Notes under the pieces: generated by a model | The model's database searches: none | Told to the model about the DNA's origin: nothing | Seen by the model: only the letters and a program-made list of their open reading frames with translations | Origin: Prevotella sp. UBA1378 | GTDB lineage: Bacteria; Bacteroidota; Bacteroidia; Bacteroidales; Bacteroidaceae | DNA: 24,264 nt | Assembly: GCA_002305505.1 (NCBI GenBank) | Contig: DBRC01000049.1 | Coordinates: forward strand, 1 to 24,264 | Direction: 5' to 3' | Shown: positions 1 to 7,964 of the stretch, piece by piece | Position numbering within the stretch: the stretch's first letter is position 1 | Layout of the letters: every line of letters starts with the position of its first letter | Position numbers and translations under genes: made by a program

Positions 1-29
1 AAGATGCTTGTACGAACGCGCTTCCGTTG

Positions 30-1165
30 TTATTTTTTCTCTTTCGGCAAGTACCAGTTGGCCTTATCCAGCAACTTTGCGTAGACCGCCGCCCTCTTTG
101 CCGGGGGGAACTTAGCAGCCACCTTGCCTGCAAGATAGGCCGGCGAATCACGATGGCCGGCTATGCGCATCAGGTCGTGGAAGCGGTTGCCCTCCAAGGC
201 CGTCTCCAGCGCATACTCCTGCACGAGCTGTTCTTCAACCCAAAGAATACTGTCGTTGAGCGTCGGCTGTTCCTCTATCTGATAAGCCTCGTTCATATCG
301 GTGTTTCCGCAGCCACGGGCATGGAACCCACGGGTATTTGCACTGAAAATCTCCGCCACGTCGCCGTCGGGGGCATCCTGCCCGAAGTCCATCCACGGTT
401 CACCCGTGAGTTCTCCCTTCAATGCATCCTTGTCCCTGTACAGATTGATGTTGTAGGCACAAAGCCCGTATTTGAGGAACCCGTTGAAAACAAACTTCGG
501 CTTGCCCATCCTGTTCACCGCCTCGGCATAGCGCAACCATACCAAGGCCGAACGGCACGGGGCCACGTAATAATTCGACGCAGCCTTCATATAGCCATAC
601 TTGGTGATGCGTGCGTAATCTACGCCCGCCTTGTTCCCCACCGAGTAAGTGCCGTAAAGTCCGCGCAGATCGCCGCTGACGGCACGGTTGGTATAATAGT
701 ACTGAGCATTGAAGACATCAATCAAAGCCTGCGAGGGGGCTATTATGTAGCGGCTGTTTGCCATGTCGTAAAGTTGTGACGCCCTGCTTGCGTCATCACT
801 TGCCGACACGATGGCCGTCAAAATATCGGCATACGCGAACGAGCTGAACTGGTTAGGCCAGTTGCGGACAGAAACGGCAGTTGCCGTAGCGTTATAAAGA
901 TTGCGCCACGCCGTGGTCTTCAGGCGGTCGGCCAATATCAGGTCGTAATACATCTGCGCCGCCTTCCCGAAATCACGGTTCCACAGATACAACTCTCCCA
1001 AGACTGCAGGAAAGCGCTCGTCAAGTAATTCCCCGTGCTGCCGATTCTTGCGATACGGTTCAGCGTGGCCTTATTCGTCACGATGGTTGCCTCTGCGAAT
1101 ACAGGGATGACACCGCCCATAAAGGCTGCTGCCATCAAAAACAAAAGTAATAAACTTTTCTTCAT
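30..1165 (-). pseudogene. Broken SusD/RagB-like outer-membrane glycan-binding protein
   Basis: Positions 1001 down to 30 encode about 323 residues that read as the C-terminal half of a SusD/RagB protein. Visible are a TPR-like start (GELYLWNRDFGKAAQMYYD), the late motif ALEGNRFHDLMRIAG that corresponds to the usual EGNRWFDLvRwg, and an end in NWYLPKEKK. The only plausible translation start is at 1165, in another frame: MKKSLLLLFLMAAAFMGG begins a signal peptide without a lipobox Cys. That frame runs past 1030 and stops at 938, while the SusD frame is closed by a TAA upstream (about 1080). The N-terminal ~200 residues expected of SusD are absent and no SusC lies beside it. I read this as a remnant with an internal deletion plus frame change around 1000-1030. 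A sequencing or assembly error is the alternative. The SusD identity of the C-terminal part is fairly secure; the origin of the first ~45 residues is unknown. Confidence 0.7.
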
Positions 1166-1332
1166 AATTATAAGTTTTTTTAAAAGTTAATTGAATAGTC
1201 CCCCATGGATAGGCACGGGATTCTGAACCCTTTTAAATGAAATTCGGACGGAATACCGCAGATACGCAAAAAATGTGCATGACCTGCGTTTTCCCCTCCC
1301 ATCCCCCGTATTATATATAAAAACAACAGCGT

Positions 1333-2943
1333 ATGAAACTCATGAAAACCGTATCCGTTACATTCTGCCTCTTTCTCTCCGCACAGGGAATGGCACAGAA
1401 TGGGGTGTGGCAGTGGGCTACTGCCGTAAAAAACTACAGTTCGAAGAAAACTGCTGCCCCATCCACGGCTTACCTGTGGATTCCAGAAAACTGCAGGAAG
1501 GTAAGGGCTGTCATCGTGGCACAGCACAACATGGAGGAAATCTCCATTCTGGAAGATGAGGGTTTCCGGAAACAGATGAGCCGGCTCGGCGTGGCCGAAG
1601 TGTGGGTATGCCCGCGGTTTAACCTTGGCTTCGATTTTACGGACGGTGCTTGGGAAACGCTCGACGGGATACTGAAAGCACTGGCGGACAAGTCGGGCTA
1701 TGAAGAACTGGCTACAACCAAGATTATCGGCATAGGACATTCTGCCGCAGCAAGCAACCCGTACTATATGGCAGCCTACAAACCCGACCGTGTTGCCGCT
1801 TGCATCTCGGTAAGCGGGCAATGGCCTTATCACCGCGATAACGGATTGTGCCCGGATATCTGGGGCAACCGCACCATCGACCGTATCCCCTGCCTCGAAA
1901 CGATGGGCGAATACGAGGCGGCCGCCACCTGGAGCAGCCGGGGACTGAAAGACCGTGCCGAACATCCCGGAATGCCTTTGTCGATGCTGGCATGCCCGGG
2001 AGAAGGCCATTTTGCTTACTCGCCGGAGAAAGCCCGATATATAGCGCTTTTCATCAGGAAAGCATTGGAGTATGGGCACGTAGACCCTACGAGGCGAGGA
2101 TGGTTAGCAGAAAGATGGAAACGCGACGGCGCTCCTTCCTTTCCGCCTGCACCTATTAATAAATATAAGGGGAAGACAGAAGAGGCTTTCTGGTTCTTCG
2201 ACAAGGAAATGGCAGAGGCTACCGTGGCCTACGGCGAACGCTTCAGGGGGCTGAAGCCCCAGCTCTTAGGCATAGAACAAGGCGGTAAACCCGTAGAACA
2301 ACGCAATACCCATCTGCAGCTGCACCCGAAATTCGTAACGGGAAGCGACGGCCGCAGCATTCGGCTGAAGCCTTTTTTCCTCGACACGGTGCCGGCGGTA
2401 AGCAACCGGCTTGCCGACTGGGCACAGCTGGCTGTAGGCAGCAGTCTCGGCCATTCGCAGAAAGGCTCCCCTTACCTGACAACGATTTGCGGTGTAGGAA
2501 GGGCTGTTGACAACGAGACGCTGTTGCTGGAATGGAACCGGAGCACGTCGTGGAATGGCAAGAATGCCGATATAACCTTTGCCATCAGGCACGACGGGGA
2601 CGGAGAATACAAACCTGCCGTGCAACAAGGAATCATCACCCTGCCCGTAAGGCAAAAGAAAGGGAGGGTACAACGCATATCGTTCGAACCTCCGGCCGAC
2701 GTAGTACGCGGTACGAAGGCTGTTTGCTTACAAGCCCATTCAGACTGTGGGCTTCCTGTTTCTTTCTACGTGGAATCGGGCCCGGCCAGAATCGACGGCA
2801 ACCGATTGATATTCACTGCTATCCCGCCCAAATCGAGGTATCCGGTATGCGTAACGGTCACGGCATGGCAATACGGCAGCGAACAAGGCGGGATACAAAC
2901 GGCAGAACCCGTTACACGGGAATTCCATATCAGGGAGAAGTGA
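1333..2943 (+). CDS. Secreted alpha/beta-hydrolase-like esterase with C-terminal beta domain
   Basis: The 536-aa product starts with a signal peptide (MKLMKTVSVTFCLFLSAQGMAQ). Residues ~45-250 look like an alpha/beta-hydrolase core. A nucleophile elbow GHSAAAS places Ser137 as the likely catalytic serine, and GEGHFAYS places His226 as the likely catalytic histidine. Residues ~330-536 lack hydrolase motifs and look like beta-sandwich or Ig-like accessory sequence. The fold suggests deacylation or de-esterification of a polysaccharide in the periplasm or outside the cell, preparing it for the neighbouring glycosidases. The substrate (acetyl, methyl ester or feruloyl) cannot be told. The gene is on the opposite strand to operon A, and its last 14 bp overlap the 3' end of the GH127 gene tail to tail. 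It diverges from the SusD remnant across a 167-bp gap in which I see no consensus promoter. The ATG at 1333 is chosen because it directly precedes the signal peptide. Confidence 0.75.
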   Translation: MKLMKTVSVTFCLFLSAQGMAQNGVWQWATAVKNYSSKKTAAPSTAYLWIPENCRKVRAVIVAQHNMEEISILEDEGFRKQMSRLGVAEVWVCPRFNLGFDFTDGAWETLDGILKALADKSGYEELATTKIIGIGHSAAASNPYYMAAYKPDRVAACISVSGQWPYHRDNGLCPDIWGNRTIDRIPCLETMGEYEAAATWSSRGLKDRAEHPGMPLSMLACPGEGHFAYSPEKARYIALFIRKALEYGHVDPTRRGWLAERWKRDGAPSFPPAPINKYKGKTEEAFWFFDKEMAEATVAYGERFRGLKPQLLGIEQGGKPVEQRNTHLQLHPKFVTGSDGRSIRLKPFFLDTVPAVSNRLADWAQLAVGSSLGHSQKGSPYLTTICGVGRAVDNETLLLEWNRSTSWNGKNADITFAIRHDGDGEYKPAVQQGIITLPVRQKKGRVQRISFEPPADVVRGTKAVCLQAHSDCGLPVSFYVESGPARIDGNRLIFTAIPPKSRYPVCVTVTAWQYGSEQGGIQTAEPVTREFHIREK

Positions 2944-4786
2944 TGTGCCAGTAAACGGCATAGCGGCAATGGTGGGCATCGTAGAAAGGAACGATGTCGA
3001 TGCCTGACGCAGTACGGAAACGCAGGCCTTTCAGACGGCGGATACCCGACAGGTGCCCATAAGAGGCCGCTGCCAGCGAAGAAGGAACCTTGAAGTCGTA
3101 AGTGTAATAGTCGTTGTATTTGGCCGGGTCACTGAAAGGACGGCTCACCGGCGCCAACTTCCCCGACAGCACCACCGGCCCGTACATCAACACCGCGCGC
3201 TGCTCATCGCCCCTTGCCGGTTCTTCACGGAGAGCCATGCCAAACTCCACCGACACACTATCGCCAGCCTGCCACATGCGCTCGACATCCATGTAATGCC
3301 CGGGAGCCACGCGCGTCCTTATTTTCCGCCCGTTTACGCTGACGGTCATCGAGGCAGCCCACGACGGGAAGCGCAGCCGCAATGAAAACCTTTTAGAAGC
3401 GCCGCTGACGGTGAACGACGTACGGTTGTCTTCGGGGAAAGCGGTCCGCTGGGTAACGGTGGTTCCCTCCCATTCGACCGCCGAAGGGATGAAAAGATTA
3501 ACATAAAGCGCCTGCGCAGAATGGAAATAGATGGATGACGCATATTTGACATGGCTTTCGAAACCACTGCCCACGCAGCACCAGAAACTGGAGTCGCGGG
3601 TGCTGTAAAGCCGGTGGGCACCCGTCATCAGCGGCGTAAAATAACACACCATCGATGTCTGCGGGTCCTGCTGTCCGAGGATATGGTTATAAAGCGCGCG
3701 CTCATAATAATCGGCCACGCGCGGGTCGGCATTCCATGAAAACACGTGGTCGGCAAGTTTCAACAGATTGAACGTGCAACAGTTTTCACCATCATAACCC
3801 GACAGGTGCTTGCCCTGTTCCCCCGGTTTGAACAGGTGTTCCTTGTCGCTGACTTCCCCCGTTACAAAAGCATGGTCGTCGACCAAGGTCCAAAACAGCA
3901 GCTCGGCAGCCTTCCGGCTGTCTTGCTCGCCGGACAGCTCGTAGTTACGGGCTTCCCCAAGCAGTTTGGGGATGAAAGTGTTGGCATGGTATGTACCAAG
4001 CTCCCTGTTTCCCTGTTTCAGCGGATTTATTTTGTCGTCGTGATAAAAAAAGCGTGCCAACCAAAGGTACCGGTCATCATGGGTCAGGCTATAGAGATTG
4101 TACATCGCCTCATTGAAACCTCCAAACTCGTTACGGATCATCCTCAAGCGCGTTGCTTCCGGCAAGGGCTTCAACTTACGGTAAGCCCAATCGCCCATGC
4201 GCTTGGCTATCATCAGTGCCGTGTCGTTACCGCAAAGTATATACTGGTCGATCAGTCCCTGCACAATCTTATGCTGCGTATACCAAGGAGCCCAAACGCT
4301 CTTGCCCTGGATGTTGCGGTCGATAAGCCCTTCTGCATATGCACTCAGATAACCGCTCCGCAGTTGGCGTTGCACCTCGTTGAGGCCATTTACGATACTG
4401 TCGGCCTTCTGTTTCACCGTTGCCGATTTTGTCTGCGCATAAAGCGTTGCCAATGCCGAGAGGAGATGCCCTGTGGTATGGCCGCGCAAATCGCAGTCGA
4501 GCGACTCCCAGCCGCCCAGCCTTGCCACCGTCATATACCCACCTTCGCGCCCGGAAAAGACACCAGACACCGTACGGAAACTATGCAGCAGCTGCCCCAC
4601 CCCTATCGACATCATCCAAGCCGAATCGCGCTTGAAGTTTTCCTGGAAGCGTGACGGCAGCAGCCTGACCTTGTCCAACGGGAACGGCCGGCATTGCACC
4701 TGCCCCGGACTACCGGCCACACAAACCGGCACATTACAAAAGAAGAGGGCGGAAAGGAAAGAGCAAGACAAAGCAGGGGTATTCAT
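2930..4786 (-). CDS. GH127/GH146-type beta-L-arabinofuranosidase (DUF1680)
   Basis: The 618-aa product has an N-terminal signal peptide (MNTPALSCSFLSALFFCNVPVCVAG) and spans the family's usual length. The (alpha/alpha)6 barrel signatures are present: RGHTTGHLLSALATLYA (101-117), GENCCTFNLLKL (333-344) and FWCCVGSGFESHVKYASSIY (401-420). In characterised GH127 enzymes a Glu and Cys residues bind zinc and a Cys is the nucleophile. The equivalents here are Glu334, Cys336 or Cys337, and Cys403/Cys404, so the active site appears intact. The expected reaction is release of terminal beta-L-arabinofuranose from plant glycans such as pectic or arabinogalactan side chains, in the periplasm. GH127 and GH146 cannot be separated by eye. 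It is the last gene of operon A, starting 9 bp after the GH97 stop. Confidence 0.88.
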   Translation of the reverse strand: MNTPALSCSFLSALFFCNVPVCVAGSPGQVQCRPFPLDKVRLLPSRFQENFKRDSAWMMSIGVGQLLHSFRTVSGVFSGREGGYMTVARLGGWESLDCDLRGHTTGHLLSALATLYAQTKSATVKQKADSIVNGLNEVQRQLRSGYLSAYAEGLIDRNIQGKSVWAPWYTQHKIVQGLIDQYILCGNDTALMIAKRMGDWAYRKLKPLPEATRLRMIRNEFGGFNEAMYNLYSLTHDDRYLWLARFFYHDDKINPLKQGNRELGTYHANTFIPKLLGEARNYELSGEQDSRKAAELLFWTLVDDHAFVTGEVSDKEHLFKPGEQGKHLSGYDGENCCTFNLLKLADHVFSWNADPRVADYYERALYNHILGQQDPQTSMVCYFTPLMTGAHRLYSTRDSSFWCCVGSGFESHVKYASSIYFHSAQALYVNLFIPSAVEWEGTTVTQRTAFPEDNRTSFTVSGASKRFSLRLRFPSWAASMTVSVNGRKIRTRVAPGHYMDVERMWQAGDSVSVEFGMALREEPARGDEQRAVLMYGPVVLSGKLAPVSRPFSDPAKYNDYYTYDFKVPSSLAAASYGHLSGIRRLKGLRFRTASGIDIVPFYDAHHCRYAVYWHITSP

Positions 4787-4795
4787 GGCACATTG

Positions 4796-6727
4796 TTATT
4801 TTGACGGGATGAGACGGAAATGAAGAGCAGCGCCGCCGTTGGGGAGGAGGTTCAAGACCAGGGGCTTGCCCCCTTTCACCGTCTGCCGGCGGCAGGCCAC
4901 TTTCGACTTCGTTGCCAATGACGGGTCGTCGGTATAGATGTCCACTTCGTACCGCTTCCCTTTTTGCAGGAAGCCAGCCGTATCGACGGACACTTTGCGG
5001 CCCGACGTGTTGGTCATCACGCCTACGAACCAATCGTTGCCCGCCCTACGGGCCTGCACGATATATTCTCCGGGTACACCGTCGAGCGTACGGCTTTCGT
5101 CGTACACGGTAGGGATGGCACGCCAGAACTCCAGTTCACCGCCGCCATCATGGACCTGTGGTTCGTCGTACCAGAACATAAACTGAAGCGGACTGTAATA
5201 TACTGCGGCCATCGCCAACTGATGGGCACGGGTGGTCTTGATACGGTTATTGTAATAGCAGAGCGTATAGTCGGCCGGACCACAGATGTAGCGCGTAAAC
5301 GGAAGCACTACGTTATGGGTGGCATCGGGCATGCACTCGTTGCCCAAGATGCCTTCCTGTGTCAGCAGGTTAGGGTATGTGCGGCTGTAGCCCGTAGGGC
5401 GGTACTCGTCGTGGATATCGACCATCAGGCCATACTCGGCACACTTGCGCACAGCCCGGTGCAGCCACTCGGACCACATCTGGTTGCCCACCTGCACAAA
5501 ACCGAACTTTATGCCGGCCACGCCCCATTGCCTGTAAAGCGGCAGGATGGAGTCTAGCTGATTATAAAGGGCACGCTGGTTGACGTATAGCCATACGCCG
5601 AGACCATGGGCACGGGCCGAATCGCATACCTCGCGGATTTTGAAATTGCGGTTGGGGGCTTCGCGCAGGGCATCGGACGACACGTACTGCTCGGGGCCAT
5701 ACCAACCGGCATCCAACTCAATATACTGGCATCCGCGCTGCTCTGCAAAGCGGATGCCTTTCAATATTGCCGACCATTCCAATCGGCCGCAACGATAAGC
5801 TTTTCCTGGCTTGACGAAAGACGCATCGGCTATTTTCATCGGCTCATTGAGGTTGAGCACCAGGTCTTTATTGTTGATAATGTCCGTAGCACGCTCTCCG
5901 GCCATTATCACACGCCACGGGGTGTTGTAAGGCGACATCACCTCAACCCCACCGTAAAGGGATACCTGCAGGCGGTTGCCGCCCGTAAGAAGGAACTTGC
6001 CGCGGGCATAGTCGACCATGGCTGCTTCGAGCAGCGCCACGTAAAAGCCACCGGGCAACTGCATCAGCAACGGGCGCTCGCTCTCGCCATTCCAATCCCG
6101 CAACTTCAACTTGCTGTACGGCCCCTGCGCCCACTCCTCATACCAAGCCTCCGTGCCAGCAGGCATTGCAAACTCCGTACGTTCGCCTGTGATGTTCAGG
6201 AACAAGCCGTTACTTTGCTCGGGGAAGTGGTAGCGGAAAGCGATGCCCTCATCATAGGCACGCACTTCGATGTCCATGAAGTAAAAGCGGCGCTTGTCGT
6301 AGCCGCGCTCAGGGTCGGCATTGGCGCCCTCTCCCTTTACAAACTTTAACGTCAGCTGGTTGTAATGGTTGCGGACGGTTGCATTCTCGCCATAAAGCGG
6401 TGTCCACACCGTATCGACAGAGGCTGTAGTCACGCTTTCCCTGCGCAGGTTCTCGCCCCAAAACGCACAACTGTCATTGTCGATTCCAAGAGCCGACTCG
6501 AACAGTCTGTTTTCTATATTCACTCCCAGCTCGCTCTTGCGGACAATCATTTGCCCCTTGTACGACAGGGTATACCACAGCCGGCTGTTTTCCTGCATAA
6601 AAGTAAACGCATAATTGCCATCCGGCGAACGGAGTACAGTCTCCCCATCGCTTGGCATTCCCCACACAGGGATACAGGCAACGGCAAGGGCTGCCACATT
6701 CAGTATCAATCGTTTCATGTTCATCAT
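4796..6727 (-). CDS. GH97 family glycoside hydrolase
   Basis: The 643-aa product has a signal peptide (~residues 1-24, ending VWG) and the GH97 order: an N-terminal beta-supersandwich starting SPDGNYAFTF (34-43), a (beta/alpha)8 barrel with YIELDAGWYGPE (335-346), and a C-terminal beta domain. Barrel landmarks include IKFGFVQVG (406-414), DIHDEYRPTGYSRTYPN (437-453) and GNE (462-464). In inverting GH97 enzymes such as SusB a Glu lies in the HEAVRPTG motif. Retaining alpha-galactosidases have an Asp nucleophile in the KVDF motif. Here the first site is His-Asp-Glu and the second is Lys-Phe-Gly-Phe, so neither textbook pattern fits exactly. The specificity (alpha-glucoside, alpha-galactoside or other) is therefore open. 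The start overlaps the GH88 stop by 4 bp, showing co-translation within operon A. Confidence 0.88.
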   Translation of the reverse strand: MMNMKRLILNVAALAVACIPVWGMPSDGETVLRSPDGNYAFTFMQENSRLWYTLSYKGQMIVRKSELGVNIENRLFESALGIDNDSCAFWGENLRRESVTTASVDTVWTPLYGENATVRNHYNQLTLKFVKGEGANADPERGYDKRRFYFMDIEVRAYDEGIAFRYHFPEQSNGLFLNITGERTEFAMPAGTEAWYEEWAQGPYSKLKLRDWNGESERPLLMQLPGGFYVALLEAAMVDYARGKFLLTGGNRLQVSLYGGVEVMSPYNTPWRVIMAGERATDIINNKDLVLNLNEPMKIADASFVKPGKAYRCGRLEWSAILKGIRFAEQRGCQYIELDAGWYGPEQYVSSDALREAPNRNFKIREVCDSARAHGLGVWLYVNQRALYNQLDSILPLYRQWGVAGIKFGFVQVGNQMWSEWLHRAVRKCAEYGLMVDIHDEYRPTGYSRTYPNLLTQEGILGNECMPDATHNVVLPFTRYICGPADYTLCYYNNRIKTTRAHQLAMAAVYYSPLQFMFWYDEPQVHDGGGELEFWRAIPTVYDESRTLDGVPGEYIVQARRAGNDWFVGVMTNTSGRKVSVDTAGFLQKGKRYEVDIYTDDPSLATKSKVACRRQTVKGGKPLVLNLLPNGGAALHFRLIPSK

Positions 6728-7959
6728 TTCTGTTTTCTCCCGGAATCCAAAAGGTTCTTCAGCCTCACCAGCGCCTCGAGATAATAATAATCGGCGTAGA
6801 TGATACTGGCATCTATCTCGCTGCCGGCCGGATGATGCCCCGTGGAATGCATAAGGAAGGCCACGTTGCGCCGGCCGCTTTGGTATTTCCCCGTGCTCAA
6901 GCAGGAAAGCATCCCAACTGCCATATCCTTATAATATTGTCCTTTAGGGCCACCCACATATCCGGAAAGCTCAAGCAGCGCATCGGCCACGACACAAGCT
7001 GCCGACGCATCTTTCGGCGCATCGCCGCGCAGGTCGTCCATATCCCAACGGGGTACCATGTCATCGCTGGTTTCGCGCAACCGCTTCAGATAGATGTCCG
7101 TTACTTTCTGTGCGAAATCGAGGAACACCTTGTCGCGTGTATACCGGTATACCATCGTATAACCATAGATGGCCCACGACTGCCCGCGCGACCACATCGA
7201 CGAGTCGGCCAACCCTTGATGGGTTACGCCCCGCAAGAAACTGCCTGTCAGCGTATCGTATACGGCTACATGATAACAAGAGCCGTCGGGCCGGAAGTGG
7301 TTCTTCATCGTCGTGGCAGCATGCGCCACGGCAAGGTCGTAGAGCAAAGGGTTACCGCCGTTTCCAGCTGCCCAGAACAGCAGGTCGAGGTTGAGCATGT
7401 TGTCCATGATGGTGTTATGGCCGTGATAGTCTTTTACATGGCGCGGCCAACTGAGCAGCGTACCTGCCTTGGGGTTGAACAGTGTGGCCAGCGTATCGGC
7501 AGCATCCAGTATCACCTGCTTGTAGCCGTCGAGCGCCGGGTGCCGGGCATTGAGCGAGGAAAGCACCTCGTATCCTTTCATATACGAGCAGATGATGATA
7601 AAGCCGAGGTCGTGGTCGTAGGCGGGGCGGCGCGACAGGTAGCCCAACGACCTTGTATAGCCGTCGGCTGCGCGGCGCACACTCTCATCGCCTGTGCAGC
7701 CATAGCTCATCCAAAGGATGCCCGGCCAAAAGCCCGAGCACCATTCTTCGGCCGTGGCAGGCCTGCAATTCCATCCTTTCTGCTTGTCGGCAGAGAGAAT
7801 GTTGCGCGGCTGCTTGCCGTAATCATAAGGCTGCAGTAACCCGAGTGCACGGTTCACTTGTGAGGCGCAATACGACAGTTGCTTGTCTACATCAAGCGTT
7901 TGAGCCATCGACACGACGGCAGCCGACATGCAGATCAGGAAGAGGGATAGTCTTGACAT
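6724..7959 (-). CDS. GH88 unsaturated glucuronyl hydrolase
   Basis: The 411-aa product starts with a signal peptide (MSRLSLFLICMSAAVVSMAQ) and covers a full GH88 (alpha/alpha)6 barrel. Family motifs are AYDHDLGFIIICSYMKGYE (with Asp117), NTIMDNMLNLDLLFWAA (with Asp186), SMWSRGQSWAIYGYT and RWDMDDL...DASAACVVADALLELS. The two Asp residues match the catalytic pair known in Bacillus unsaturated glucuronyl hydrolase. GH88 hydrates and removes the 4,5-unsaturated uronic acid that polysaccharide lyases leave at the non-reducing end. Its position 5 bp after a heparinase II/III-like lyase gene is what such a two-step pathway predicts. A GH105-like unsaturated rhamnogalacturonyl hydrolase is the main alternative, but the HDLGF and IMDN motifs favour GH88. 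Confidence 0.9.
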   Translation of the reverse strand: MSRLSLFLICMSAAVVSMAQTLDVDKQLSYCASQVNRALGLLQPYDYGKQPRNILSADKQKGWNCRPATAEEWCSGFWPGILWMSYGCTGDESVRRAADGYTRSLGYLSRRPAYDHDLGFIIICSYMKGYEVLSSLNARHPALDGYKQVILDAADTLATLFNPKAGTLLSWPRHVKDYHGHNTIMDNMLNLDLLFWAAGNGGNPLLYDLAVAHAATTMKNHFRPDGSCYHVAVYDTLTGSFLRGVTHQGLADSSMWSRGQSWAIYGYTMVYRYTRDKVFLDFAQKVTDIYLKRLRETSDDMVPRWDMDDLRGDAPKDASAACVVADALLELSGYVGGPKGQYYKDMAVGMLSCLSTGKYQSGRRNVAFLMHSTGHHPAGSEIDASIIYADYYYLEALVRLKNLLDSGRKQK

Positions 7960-7964
7960 AGTTG

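Noticed and set aside
938..1165. 75-aa frame as an independent small secreted protein
   Set aside because: Its last ~25 residues (CICGTVISGRRRRC) are the out-of-frame reading of SusD coding sequence, so it is better seen as the 5' part of a broken gene.
6652..7839. 395-aa plus-strand frame across the GH97/GH88 junction
   Set aside because: It runs antisense to GH88 with its conserved Asp motifs, so it is a compositional shadow.
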